Shown here in pieces: positions 11,420-23,751 of a DNA stretch of 64,000 nt. Numbering within the stretch: the first letter of the stretch is position 1; each line of letters begins with the position of its first letter. The DNA lies in contig NC_090322.1 in NCBI RefSeq assembly GCF_040869045.1, positions 272,888,662 through 272,952,661 on the forward strand. Reading direction: 5' to 3'. The stretch is from Eurosta solidaginis (lineage: Eukaryota; Arthropoda; Insecta; Diptera; Tephritidae). The notes beneath the pieces are model-generated. The model worked only from the letters and a program-made list of their open reading frames with translations, did not search any database and was not told where the DNA came from. The position numbers and the translations under genes were made by a program.

Positions 11420-12480
11420 CCGTCCGTCCATCCGTCCGTTAACACGATAACTTGAGTAAATTTTGAGGTATCTTGATGAAATTTGGTACGTAGGTTCCTG
11501 AGCACTCATCTCAGATCGCTATTAAAGATGAACGATATCGGACTATAACCACGCCCACTTTTTCGATATCGAAAATTTCGAAAAACCGAAAAAGTGCGAT
11601 AATTCATTACAAAAGACAGATAAAGCGACGAAACTTGGTAGATGAGTTGACCTTATGACGCAGAATAGAAAAATTAGTAAAATTTTGGACAATGGGCGTG
11701 GCACCGCCCACTTTTAAAAGAAGGTAATTTAAAACTTTTGCATGCTGTAATTTGGCAGTCGTTGAAGATATCATGATGAAATTTGGCAGGAACGTTACTC
11801 CTATTACTATATGTACGCTTAATAAAAATTAGCAAAATCGGAGAAGGACCACGCCCACTTTTAAAGAAAATTTTTTTTTTAAGTAAAATTTTAACAAAAA
11901 ATTTAATATCTTTACAGTATATAAGTAAACTATGTCAACATTCAACTCCAGTAATGATATGGTGCAACAAAATACAAAAATAAAAGAAAATTTCAAAATG
12001 GGCGTGGCTCCGCCCTTTTTCATTTAATTTGTCTAGGATACTTCTAACGACATAAGTCGAACAAAAATTAACCAATCCTTTCGAAATTTGGTAGGGGCAT
12101 AGATTTTATGACGTTAACTGTTTTCTGTGAAAATGGGCGAAATCGGTTGATGCCACGCCCAGTTTTTATACACAGTCGTCCGTCTGTCCTTCCGCATGGC
12201 CGTTAACACGATAACTTGAGCAAAAATCGACATATCTTTAATGAGCTTAGTTCACGTGCTTACTTGAACTCACTTTATCTTGGTATGAAAAATGAACGAA
12301 ATCCGACTATGACCACGCCCACTTTTTCGATATCGAAAATTACGAAAAATGAAAAAAATGCCATAATTCTATACCAAATACGATAAAAGGGATGAAACAT
12401 GGTAATTGGATTGGTTTATTAACGCGAAATATAACTTTGGAAAAAACTTTGTAAAATGGTTGTGACACCTACCATATTAA
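11420..12480 (+). repeat. internal duplication inside the head of copy B
   Basis: Two related segments lie about 750 bp apart. One begins at about 11420-11460 (CGTCCGTTAACACGATAACTTGAG) and the other at about 12180-12230 (GGCCGTTAACACGATAACTTGAG). Each continues with a GAACGAAATC/GAACGATATC word, then ACCACGCCCACTTTTTCGAT, then TGCCATAATTC/TGCGATAATTC and a GATGAAAC/GACGAAAC phrase. The same layout is present in the heads of copies C and D. It shows that the head itself grew by duplication. Confidence 0.65.
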
Positions 12481-12584
12481 GTAGAAGAAAATGAAAAAGT
12501 TCTGCAGGGCGAAATAAAAAACCCTAGAAATCTTTGCAGGTATTACATATATAAATAAATTAGCGGTATCCAACAGATGATGTT

Positions 12585-15500
12585 CTGGTCACCCTGGTCC
12601 ACATTTTGGTCGATATCTGGAAAACGCCTTAACATATACAACTACCACCACTCCCTTTTAAAACTCTCATTAATACCTTTAATTTGATACCAATATCGTA
12701 CAAACACATTCTAGAGTCACCCCTGGTCCACCTTTATGGCGATATCTCGAAAAGGCGTCCACCTATACAACTAAGCCCCACGCCCTTTTAAAATATTCAT
12801 TAACACCTTTCATTTGATACCCATATCGTACAAACATATTCTAGAGTCACCCCTGGTTCACCTTTATGGCGATATCTCGAAAAGGCGACCACCTATAGAA
12901 CGAAGGCCCACCCCTATTAAAAATACTCATTAACACCTTTCATTTGATACCCATATCGTACAAACAAAGTCTAGAGTCACCCCTGGCCCACGTTTATTGC
13001 GATATCCCGAAAAGGCGTCCACCTATAGAACTAAGGCCCACTCCCTTTTAAAATACTCATTAACACCTTTCATTTGATACCCATATCATACAAATTAATT
13101 CTAGAGTCACTCCTTTTCCACCTTTATGGCGATATCTCGAAAAGGCGTCCACCTATAGAACTAAGGCCCACTCCCTTTTATAATACCCATTAACACCTTT
13201 CATTTGATACCCATATCGTACAAACTAATTCTAGAGTCACCCCTGGTCCACCTTTATGACGATATCTCGAAAAGGCGTCCACCTATAGAACTAAGGCCCA
13301 CTCCCTTTTAAAATACTCATTAACACCTTTCGTCTGATACCCATATTGTACAAACGCATTCTAGAGTCATCGCTGGTCCACCTTTATGGCGATATCTCGA
13401 AAAGGCGTCCACCCATAGAACTAAGGCCCACACACTTTTAAAATACTCATTAACACCTTTCATTTGATACCCGTATCGTACAAATTAATTCTAGAGTCAC
13501 CCCTGGTCCACCTTTATGGCAATATCTCGAAAAGGCGTCCACTCATAGAACTAAGGCCCACTCCCTTTTAAAATACTCATTAACACCATTTATTTGGTAC
13601 CCATATCGTACAAACTAATTCTAGAGTCACCGCTGGTCCACCTTTATAACGATATCTCGAAAAGGCGTCCACCCATAGAACTAAGGCCCACCCACTTTTA
13701 AAATACTCATTAACACCTTTCATTTGATACCCGTATCGTACAAATTAATTCTAGAGTCACCCCTGGTCCACCTTTATGGCAATATCTCGAAAAGGCGTCC
13801 ACCCATAGAACTAAGGCCCACCCACTTTTAAAATACTCATTAACACCTTTCATTTGATACCCATATCATACAAATTAATTCTAGAGTCACCCCTGGTCCA
13901 CCTTTATGGCAATATCTCGAAAAGGCGTCCACCCATAGAACTAAGGCCCACTCCCTTTTAAAATACTCATTAACACCTTTTATTTGGTACCCATATCGTA
14001 CAAACTAATTCTAGAGTCACCGCTGGCCCACCTTTATAACGATATCCCGAAAAGGCGTCCACCTATAGAACTAAGGCCCACTCCCTTTTAAAATACTCAT
14101 TAACACCTTTTATTTGGTACCCATATCGTACAAACTAATTCTAGAGTCACCGCTGGTCCACCTTTATAACGATATCTCGAAAAGGCGTCCACCCATAGAA
14201 CTAAGGCCCACACACTTTTAAAATACTCATTAACACCTTTCATTTGATACCCGTATCGTACAAATTAATTCTAGAGTCACCCCTGGTCCACCTTTATGGC
14301 AATATCTCGAAAAGGCGTCCACCCATAGAACTAAGGCCCACTCCCTTTTAAAATACTCATTAACACCATTTATTTGGTACCCATATCGTACAAACTAATT
14401 CTAGAGTCACCGCTGGTCCACCTTTATAACGATATCTCGAAAAGGCGTCCACCCATAGAACTAAGGCCCACCCACTTTTAAAATACTCATTAACACCTTT
14501 CATTTGATACCCGTATCGTACAAATTAATTCTAGAGTCACCCCTGGTCCACCTTTATGGCAATATCTCGAAAAGGCGTCACCCATAGAACTAAGGCCCAC
14601 ACACTTTTAAAACACTCATCAACACCTTTCATTTGATACCCATATCATACAAATTAATTCTAGAGTCACCCCTGGTCCACCTTTATAACGATATCCCGAA
14701 AAGGCGTCCACCTATAGAACTAAGGCCCACTCCCTTTTAAAATACTCATTAACACCTTTCATTTGATACCCATATCGTACAAACAAATTTTAGAGTCACC
14801 CCTGGTCCACCTTTATGGCGATATCTCGAAAAGGCGTCCACCCATAGAACTAAGGTCCACCCACTTTTAAAATACTCATTAACACCTTTCATTTGATACC
14901 CGTATCATACAAATTAATTCTAGAGTCACCCCTGGTCCACCTTTATGGCAATATCTCGAAAAGGCGTCCACCCATAGAACTAAGGCCCACCCACTTTTAA
15001 AATACCCATTAACACCTTTCATTTGATACCCATATCGTACAAATTAATTCTAGAGTCACCCCTGGTCCACCTTTATGGCGATATCTCGAAAAGGCGTCCA
15101 CCCATAGAACTAAAGCCCACCCACTTTTAAAATTAACACCTTTCATTTGATACCCATATCGTACAAATTAATTCTAGAGTCACCCCTGGTATACCTTTAT
15201 GGCGATATCTCGAAAAGGCGTCCACCCATAGAACTAAGGCCCACCCACTTTTAAAATACTCATTAACACCTTTCATTTGATACCCGTATCGTACAAATTA
15301 ATTCTAGAGTCACCCCTGGTCCACCTTTATGGCGATATCTCGAAAAGGCGTCCACCCATAGAACTAAGGCCCACTCCCTTTTATAATACTCATTAAAACC
15401 TTTCATTTGATACCCATATCGTACAAATTAATTCTAGAGTCACCCCTGGTCCACCTTTATGGCGATATCCCGAAAAGGCGTCCACCTATAGAACTAAGGC

Positions 15501-18500
15501 CCACTCCCTTTTATAATACTCATTAACACCTTTCATTTGATATCCATATCGTACAAATTAATTCTAGAGTCACCCCTGGTCCACCTTTATGGCGATATCT
15601 CGAAAAGGCGTCCACCCATAGAACTAAGGCCCACCCACTTTTAAAATACTCATTAACACCTTTCATTTGATACTCGTATCGTACAAATTAATTCTAGAGT
15701 CACCCCTGGTCCACCTTTATGGCAATATCTCGAAAAGGCGTCCACCCATAGAACTAAGGCCCATCCACTTTTAAAATACTCATTAACACCTTTCATTTGA
15801 TACCCATATCGTACAAATTAATTCTAGAGTCACCCCTGGTCCACCTTTATGGCAATATCTCGAAAAGGCGTCCACCCATAGAACTAAGGCCCACTCCCTT
15901 TTAAAATACTCATTAACACCTTTTATTTGGTACCCATATCGTACAAACTAATTCTAGAGTCACCGCTGGCCCACCTTTATAACGATATCCCGAAAAGGCG
16001 TCCACCTATAGAACTAAGGCCCACTCCCTTTTAAAATACTCATTAACACCTTTTATTTGGTACCCATATCGTACAAACTAATTCTAGAGTCACCGCTGGT
16101 CCACCTTTATAACGATATCCCGAAAAGGCGTCCACCTATAGAACTAAGGCCCACTCCCTTTTAAAATACTCATTAACACCTTTCATTTGATACCCATATC
16201 GTACAAACAAATTCTAGAGTCACCCCTGGTCCACCTTTATGGCAATATCTCGAAAAGGCGTCCACCCATAGAACTAAGGCCCACCCACTTTTAAAATACT
16301 CATTAACACCATTCATTTGATACACATATTGTACAAACGCATTCTAGAGTCATCCCTGGTCCACCTTTATGGCGATATCTCGAAAAGGCGTCCACCCATA
16401 GAACTAAGGCCCACCCACTTTTAAAATACTCATTAACACCATTCATTTGATACCCATATCGTACAAATTAATTCTAGAGTCACCCCTGGTCCACCTTTAT
16501 GGCAATATCTCGAAAAGGCGTCCACCCATAGAACTAAGGCCCACCCACTTTTAAAATACTCATTAACACCTTTCATTTGATACCCGTATCGTACAAATTA
16601 ATTCTAGAGTCACCCCTGGTCCACCTTTATGGCAATATCTCGAAAAGGCGTCCACCCATAGAACTAAGGCCCACCCACTTTTAAAATACTCATTAACACC
16701 TTTCATTTGATACCCATATCGTACAAATTAATTCTAAAGTCACCCCTGGTCCACCTTTATGGCAATATCTCGAAAACGCGTCCACCCATAGAACTAAGGC
16801 TCACTCCCTTTTAAAATACTCATTAACACCTTTTATTTGGTACCCATATCGTACAAACTAATTCTAGAGTCACCGCTGGCCCACCTTTATAACGATATCC
16901 CGAAAAGGCGTCCACCTATAGAACTAAGGCCCACTCCCTTTTAAAATACTCATTAACACCTTTTATTTGGTACCCATATCGTACAAACTAATTCTAGAGT
17001 CACCGCTGGTCCACCTTTATAACGATATCTCGAAAAGGCGTCCACCCATAGAACTAAGGCCCACACACTTTTAAAATACTCATTAACACCTTTCATTTGA
17101 TACCCGTATCGTACAAATTAATTCTAGAGTCACCCCTGGTCCACCTTTATGGCAATATCTCGAAAAGGCGTCCACCCATAGAACTAAGGCCCACTCCCTT
17201 TTAAAATACTCATTAACACCATTTATTTGGTACCCATATCGTACAAACTAATTCTAGAGTCACCGCTGGTCCACCTTTATAACGATATCTCGAAAAGGCG
17301 TCCACCCATAGAACTAAGGCCCACCCACTTTTAAAATAATCATTAACACCTTTCATTTGATACCCGTATCGTACAAATTAATTCTAGAGTCACCCCTGGT
17401 CCACCTTTATGGCAATATCTCGAAAAGGCGTCCACCCATAGAACTAAGGCCCACACACTTTTAAAACACTCATCAACACCTTTCATTTGATACCCATATC
17501 ATACAAATTAATTCTAGAGTCACCCCTGGTCCACCTTTATAACGATATCCCGAAAAGGCGTCCACCTATAGAACTAAGGCCCACTCCCTTTTAAAATACT
17601 CATTAACACCTTTCATTTGATACCCATATCGTACAAACAAATTCTAGAGTCACCCCTGGTCCACCTTTATGGCGATATCTCGAAAAGGCGTCCACCCATA
17701 GAACTAAGGTCCACCCACTTTTAAAATACTCATTAACACCTTTCATTTGATACCCGTATCATACAAATTAATTCTAGAGTCACCCCTGGTCCACCTTTAT
17801 GGCAATATCTCGAAAAGGCGTCCACCCATAGAACTAAGGCCCACCCACTTTTAAAATACCCATTAACACCTTTCATTTGATACCCATATCGTACAAATTA
17901 ATTCTAGAGTCACCCCTGGTCCACCTTTATGGCGATATCTCGAAAAGGCGTCCACCCATAGAACTAAAGCCCACCCACTTTTAAAATTAACACCTTTCAT
18001 TTGATACCCATATCGTACAAATTAATTCTAGAGTCACCCCTGGTACACCTTTATGGCGATATCTCGAAAAGGCGTCCACCCATAGAACTAAGGCCCACCC
18101 ACTTTTAAAATACTCATTAACACCTTTCATTTGATACCCGTATCGTACAAATTAATTCTAGAGTCACCCCTGGTCCACCTTTATGGCGATATCTCGAAAA
18201 GGCGTCCACCCATAGAACTAAGGCCCACTCCCTTTTATAATACTCATTAAAACCTTTCATTTGATACCCATATCGTACAAATTAATTCTAGAGTCACCCC
18301 TGGTCCACCTTTATGGCGATATCCCGAAAAGGCGTCCACCTATAGAACTAAGGCCCACTCCCTTTTATAATACTCATTAACACCTTTCATTTGATATCCA
18401 TATCGTACAAATTAATTCTAGAGTCACCCCTGGTCCACCTTTATGGCGATATCTCGAAAAGGCGTCCACCCATAGAACTAAGGCCCACCCACTTTTAAAA

Positions 18501-20105
18501 TACTCATTAACACCTTTCATTTGATACCCGTATCGTACAAATTAATTCTAGAGTCACCCCTGGTCCACCTTTATGGCAATATCTCGAAAAGGCGTCCACC
18601 CATAGAACTAAGGCCCATCCACTTTTAAAATACTCATTAACACCTTTCATTTGATACCCATATCGTACAAATTAATTCTAGAGTCACCCCTGGTCCACCT
18701 TTATGGCAATATCTCGAAAAGGCGTCCACCCATAGAACTAAGGCCCACTCCCTTTTAAAATACTCATTAACACCTTTTATTTGGTACCCATATCGTACAA
18801 ACTAATTCTAGAGTCACCGCTGGCCCACCTTTATAACGATATCCCGAAAAGGCGTCCACCTATAGAACTAAGGCCCACTCCCTTTTAAAATACTCATTAA
18901 CACCTTTTATTTGGTACCCATATCGTACAAACTAATTCTAGAGTCACCGCTGGTCCACCTTTATAACGATATCCCGAAAAGGCGTCCACCTATAGAACTA
19001 AGGCCCACTCCCTTTTAAAATACTCATTAACACCTTTCATTTGATACCCATATCGTACAAACAAATTCTAGAGTCACCCCTGGTCCACCTTTATGGCAAT
19101 ATCTCGAAAAGGCGTCCACCCATAGAACTAAGGCCCACCCACTTTTAAAATACTCATTAACACCATTCATTTGATACCCATATTGTACAAACGCATTCTA
19201 GAGTCATCCCTGGTCCACCTTTATGGCGATATCTCGAAAAGGCGTCCACCCATAGAACTAAGGCCCACCCACTTTTAAAATACTCATTAACACCATTCAT
19301 TTGATACCCATATCGTACAAATTAATTCTAGAGTCACCCCTGGTCCACCTTTATGACGATATCCCGAAAAGGCGTCCACCTATAGAACTAAGGCCCACTC
19401 CCTTTTATAATACTCATTAACACCTTTCATTTGATATCCATATCGTACAAATTAATTCTAGAGTCACCCCTGGTCAACCTTTATGGCGATATCTCGAAAA
19501 GGCGTCCACCCATAGAACTAAGGCCCACCCACTTTTAAAATACTCATTAACACCATTCATTTGATACCCATATTGTACAAACGCATTCTAGAGTCATCCC
19601 TGGTCCACCTTTATGGCGATATCTCGAAAAGGCGTCCACCCATAGAACTAAGGCCCACCCACTTTTAAAATACTCATTAACACCATTCATTTGATACCCA
19701 TATCGTACAAACAAATTCTAGAGTCACCCCTGGTCCACCTTTATGGCAATATCTCGAAAAGGCGTCAACCCATAGAACTAAGGCACAATCCATTTTAAAA
19801 CACTCATTAACACCTTTCGTTTGATACCCATATCGTACAAACAAATTCTAGAGTCACCCATGGTCCACCTGTACGGCGTTATCTCGAAAAGCCGTCCACC
19901 TATAGAACTAAGGCCCACTCCGTTTTAAAATACTGATTAACACCTTTCATTTGATACCCATATCGTACAAACAAATTCTAGAGTCAGCCCTGGTCCACCT
20001 TTATGGCGATATCTCGAAAAGGTTTCCACCTATAGAACTATGGCCCACTCCCTCTTAAAATACTCTTTAATACCTGCCATTTGATACGCATGTCATACAA
20101 ACACA
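12585..20105 (+). repeat. 130-bp satellite array in copy B (about 58 monomers)
   Basis: The monomer period is exactly 130 bp in most units (for example ACCTATAGAACTAAGG at 13021, 13151 and 13281). Its order is TCATTAACACC, TTTCATTTGATACCC, ATATCGTACAAA, TTAATTCTAGAGTCACCCC, TGGTCCACCTTTATGGC, GATATCTCGAAAAGGCGTCC, ACCYATAGAACTAAGG, CCCACYCCCTTTTAAAA. The first and last few monomers are the most diverged; the middle ones differ by only a few bases. Diagnostic variants (TTTATTTGGTACC, CGCTGGYCC, ACAAACGCATT) recur at fixed spacing. Every frame contains stops; it is non-coding. Confidence 0.97.
13650..19355 (+). repeat. higher-order duplication: two 2.85-kb blocks of 22 monomers
   Basis: The segment 13650-16500 is repeated almost unchanged at 16501-19355. 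Shared rare variants prove register. The phrase ACACACTTTTAAAACACTCATCAACACC occurs at about 14600 and 17455, a 6-bp deletion giving TTTTAAAATTAACACC occurs at 15127 and 17981 (offset 2854), and the ACAAACGCATT monomer with GTCATCCC occurs at about 16335 and 19190. The offset equals 22 x 130 minus the 6-bp deletion. Sequence diverges again after about 16500 / 19355. Confidence 0.9.
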
Positions 20106-20169
20106 TTCCAGGGTTACCCGAGGTTCATTTTCCTATATGGTGATTTTCCCTTATTTTGTCTCCATAGCT

Positions 20170-20224
20170 CTCAACTGAGTATGTAATGTTCGGTTACACC
20201 CGAACTTAGCCTTCCTTACTTGTT
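20170..20224 (+). other. 3' terminal hairpin and subterminal inverted motif of copy B
   Basis: CTCAACTGAGT (20170-20180) is itself nearly palindromic and is the reverse complement of the 5' ACTCAGTTGAG. The stem GTTCGG/CCGAAC with loop TTACAC follows at 20188-20205, then TTAGCCTTCCTTACTTGTT. Equivalent hairpins are at 39949-39966 (copy C) and about 51984-52000 (copy D, where the loop side reads CCGGAAC). In rolling-circle transposons a 3' hairpin near the end is the presumed termination signal. Confidence 0.75.
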
Positions 20225-20650
20225 TTAGTTTTAAACTAGTAAGTATTTGCTTAGTCTGGTACTTCACAGCATAGGTATCATAGACTTCGTACATGCGTAC
20301 ATGCAATTTGAAACTCGAAACGCTTTGTTACTAATTAGTCATCAACTTCTTTAATTAATGAAGTTATGTCAAACTCATAGCGAAAGTTTGATTTCCGATT
20401 GTAAAACAAAAATTAATTACATAAAGTAAAGTTAGTACCTGTACAATGTATTTAAATAAAAACATTTTTGTAGTTGCACCTCATAAGGAAATTAAAGCAT
20501 ATGTTCTATGTACATATGTAGCTAAATACCAGACTTTTTTTTTTTCGTTGGTCGAATCGACTCAGTGTGATAACAATTTAAAGGACCTCATTCTGTATTG
20601 CGAAATGAAAGTATATTTCGCTTCAGAGACGAATCGTTCGTATCTTTGCT
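20225..20650. other. no recognisable feature
   Basis: This is AT-rich unique sequence. A small open frame (76 codons from 20446) has no motif. No repeat structure is seen. Confidence 0.4.
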
Positions 20651-21271
20651 CTATGTTAAGCGATGGCAACGTATAATTTTTTTTTTTTGACAGTTGATTT
20701 CCCCTTCCTCTTTGACAGTGATTCGTTCTTTTGAGCAATCGTTCGCAGTACATATTGATGCCCAAAATAAAACGAATTCCCAGGAGCAACAGCGATTCAG
20801 TAATAATCTCAAAAAAATACCGATGGCACGAAAAGAAACTCCAAACTCCGCCTGGTAACTATCCTCAAACAGCCACAACAGGATAACAAGCACAATCCCG
20901 AAAGTTTCCAGAGATAGTCTGTAAGGATTGTATTCCAAAGACTCATAATTAAATAAAGAAATAAAGAAATGATCCCGAAACTGTCTAAACCTTGAAAACA
21001 GTCGCGAGTTGATCCCGAAAGCCGTCCCTAAGTTTTCATGAAATAGTCCAGTGTTGTTCCACAAGAGAGTACCTAAATTATAACGGAATACATAGTCGTT
21101 GAAGTGGATTTGTTGTTCCAGAAAAATAGAAGCCGCCAAGTATAATTCCACTTCTAATGGCTGGAAACGAGGTAAAGCAGTTGAATCGTATCGACCAATA
21201 CAGCGAAGATGTTGGAAACCGTTCTCGTGTTTTATTTTGCTGCAAATCTTAGAGTAGCCACCACGTGCTAA
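20651..21271 (-). other. unassigned open frame on the minus strand (about 206 codons)
   Basis: Reading the minus strand, one frame stays open from about 21271 to 20651. The listed GTG/ATG-like start at 21151 is internal; upstream in frame the sequence continues with residues such as RLARGGYSKICSKIKHENG. The product would be rich in F, L, Y and R and has one hydrophobic stretch (FGIVLVILLWLF) about two-thirds along. I do not recognise the family. The nucleotide sequence next to it carries a jockey-like retrotransposon remnant, so it could be transposon DNA. No promoter, splice or Kozak support. Confidence 0.25.
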
Positions 21272-21279
21272 ACGCTATT

Positions 21280-22112
21280 AACACTCAGATAAGTTTTGTT
21301 TGATACAGCCACGGCACGCTACTGCTAGACATAGAGAGTTAACCCATTTCCACTTGTCTAAAAAGTTGGACCGCAAACCATCTGAGTGCCCGGAGGGCAT
21401 CGCTAAAATTTATTACCCCAACGTAAAATCTAAGATAAATTCGCAGGGGTTCCTATCTCTACTTCTGAATCAAATATTAAAGCTCCCTTCCCCATCATCG
21501 CATGTTTCTGAAAATATATCTAAAGTACAAACCAGCAATAAAGTCCTCCCATGCCGACAGCACCTAGGAAAGTGATAAAGAAACGTTGCTAACAAAGCCC
21601 GGCTTAAATACACACTAGAAATGGTTGCACGCCTGCCAAAATACTGGCACGAGATGTCTCCTTATGACCTCTGAACATCATTGGCATAGTGCGGCATAGA
21701 GGTCAATATAAAAGAGCAAATGGAATGCTGAACAAACAGCTTTTGCTGGATAGGCAGAAATTGGGATATAATATAATACATTAACAAGATATCTCCATAA
21801 GTATTATGATGACATCCGACCAACTCAGCTGTTTGGTCTAGAAAGCACGACAAGGCCCAACTGTACCAGGTTGCTCCTAATGAACCCCACTATCAATATA
21901 TGTTTCGAAACTTTTACAGAGGCGGAAAGTAGACTAGCCAGGGAGATATGCTACATTCTGGGTCAACTTCGCTCTGGGTATTGTAACTCTCACTTATCCA
22001 CACTTCACATATGTATGCCTCTAACAACAGTAATCCTTTGTTCCAGCCCTGTTGAAACGGCAAGTTTCCTCCCTTAAGCGTACTTTGTTCTTAATACAAC
22101 AACAACAACAAA
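21280..22112 (+). pseudogene. jockey-like non-LTR retrotransposon, 3' remnant with (CAA)n tail
   Basis: The frame from 21871 reads AESRLAREICYILGQLRSGY followed by CNSHLSTLHIC. This matches the conserved jockey ORF2 tail (R..LAQLRSGYCN..NSYL.RI). It then jumps to CSSPVETASFLP and a stop at about 22078, matching the terminal W.NPVETA.FLGLP motif. The zinc-finger segment between them (usually PACN...HLFNCP) is deleted. About 20 bp downstream is a (CAA)4-5 tail (22097-22112), as is usual for these elements. The region 21300-21870 is probably more decayed body; its 91-codon frame at 21300-21575 shows no clear motif. It is inactive. Confidence 0.7.
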
Positions 22113-22418
22113 AGGCACCGAAATAGAAAGTGAGTAACTCTAATGTTTTTATATGTAGCATAACAAAAGGTGGCCGGACATGAGAATCCTAACATCTATC
22201 CACTTTATTATTTTTAGTTCTTTTAACTCCGTAGTCAATACTTATGCAAAAATTATTTCGCGCGAATTTTAAGCTATTTTAATGGCATTTCAATTTTATA
22301 TATATTCTACTGATAAAGCAAACACTGTCTAAAATGCCTTGAAATGTCGTAATGCTTTTAGCTTAGAACTTGACCTGTGTAATATATTTAACATATGTAT
22401 GTATAATCATTTAAAATT
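22113..22418. other. no recognisable feature
   Basis: This is AT-rich spacer between the jockey remnant and the palindromic element. Confidence 0.4.
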
Positions 22419-23598
22419 ATATGGGGTATTCCATCCCATTTCGACCAATTTTGAACCCGACCCCTTTAGAATTGGCTGAAAGTTTTTCTTCTTTTTCTAG
22501 CTTACGAAAGACGTTTTTCAGAATTTTTTAAAATTTTTTCATCCAACTCAAAAAAGTTATGAATTTTTAAAAAAACACCGTTTTTGTTTTCAAAATGCTC
22601 AAACATTGACCGTTTGGGATCTTTTTTTTTTAATTGTTTTTAAATGTACTTTTCGGAAAAAATACAAACAAATTTTAAAGTTTTTTTTTGTAATTTTTAA
22701 GTTTTTCGAGATTTTTCGAATTTCGCCATTTTTTTTTTCTCATAAAAAACTTCAATCAACTCTGCAATCATCCCCACTAATCCCGGATGGGCCGATATTT
22801 TTTTTTTTTTTTATTTTTTTTTTATTTAATTGAAAAAAAAAAAATAAAAAATTTTTTTTGTATTTTTTCCGAAAAGTACATTTAAAAACAAATTAAAAAA
22901 AAAAAAAAAAAGATCCCAAACGGTCAATTTTTGAAAAAGTTAAAGCATTTTGAAAACAAAAACGGTGTCCAACCCAAATAAGTTATGAATAAAAAAAAAC
23001 GGTGTTTTTTTCAAAATGCTATAACTTTTTCAAAAATTGACCGTTTGGGATCTTTTTTTTTTTTAATTTGTTTTTAAATGTACTTTTCGGAAAAAATACA
23101 AAAAAATTTTTAAAGTTTTTTTTTTCAATTAAATAAAAAAAATAAAAAATAGCGGCCCACTCCGGGATTAGTGGGGATGATTGTAGAATTGATTGAAGTT
23201 TTTTATGAGAAAAAAATGGCGAAATTCGAAAAATCTCGAAAAATTGAAAAATTACAAAAAAAAAACTTTAAAAATTATTTTGTATTTTTTCCGAAAAGTA
23301 CATTTAAAAACAATTTAAAAAAAAAACTTTAAAAATTTTTTTGTATTTTTTCAAAAAAAGTACATATAAAAACCAATTAAAAAAAAAAAAAAAAGATCCC
23401 AAACGGTCAATTTTTGAAAAAGTTATAGAATTTGAAAACAAAAACGGTGTTTTTTTAAAAATTCATAACTCTTTTTGAGTTGGATGAAAAAATTCTGAAA
23501 AACGTCTTTCGTAAGCTAGAAAAAGAAGAAAAACTTTCAGCCAATTCTAAAGGGGTCGGGTTCAAAATTGGTCGAAATGGGATGGAATACCCCATATA
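22419..23598. mobile_element. 1.18-kb palindromic (foldback) element with TATGGGGTATTCC ends
   Basis: The left end TATGGGGTATTCCATCCC and the next 130 bp are the near-exact reverse complement of the right end. The inverted segment includes CGACCAATTTTGAACCCGAC, AGAATTGGCTGAAAG and GAAAGACGTTTTTCAGAA. Inside, blocks such as CCGTTTTTGTTTTCAAAATGC, GACCGTTTGGGATC and TTTCGGAAAAAATACAAA recur in both orientations, so the element is a nested set of inverted repeats with A/T homopolymers. The flanks are consistent with a TA duplication, which suggests a Tc1/mariner-type target, but this is uncertain. No ORF. The A/T runs vary in length between copies. Confidence 0.85.
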
Positions 23599-23751
23599 CA
23601 TACTGAAGCGTTAATAAACGAATTTTTCACTCTGCCAATTTCAATTCTAGAAAATTGTGTAAAATGTTTCATTACGCCTATGTAACAGAGCAGCGTAATG
23701 TTCCGTACACCGTGATTTTATAAGCAAATACATATGTATGTATACACATTA

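Larger units (their letters stand above)
11273..20224 (+). mobile_element. Helentron/DINE-1-like satellite element, copy B (8.95 kb)
   Basis: The copy starts TATACTCAGTTGAGCAGAG and ends CCTTCCTTACTTGTT; three other copies in the window define the same ends. Its order is: a 5' imperfect palindrome (ATACTC..GAGCAGAGCTC..GAGTAT, 11275-11304); a non-tandem head to about 12585; a 130-bp tandem array to about 20105; CTCAACTGAGT (20170-20180), the inverse of the 5' ACTCAGTTGAG; and a hairpin GTTCGG-TTACAC-CCGAAC (20188-20205) 19 bp from the end. Subterminal inverted repeats, a 3' hairpin, central tandem repeats and insertion next to T are the published hallmarks of DINE-1/Helentron elements. No Rep-helicase ORF is present, so it would be non-autonomous. 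No long target duplication is seen. The head contains CCATGTCCRTCCGTCC and repeated CCACGCCCACTTTTTCGATA. Confidence 0.75.
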
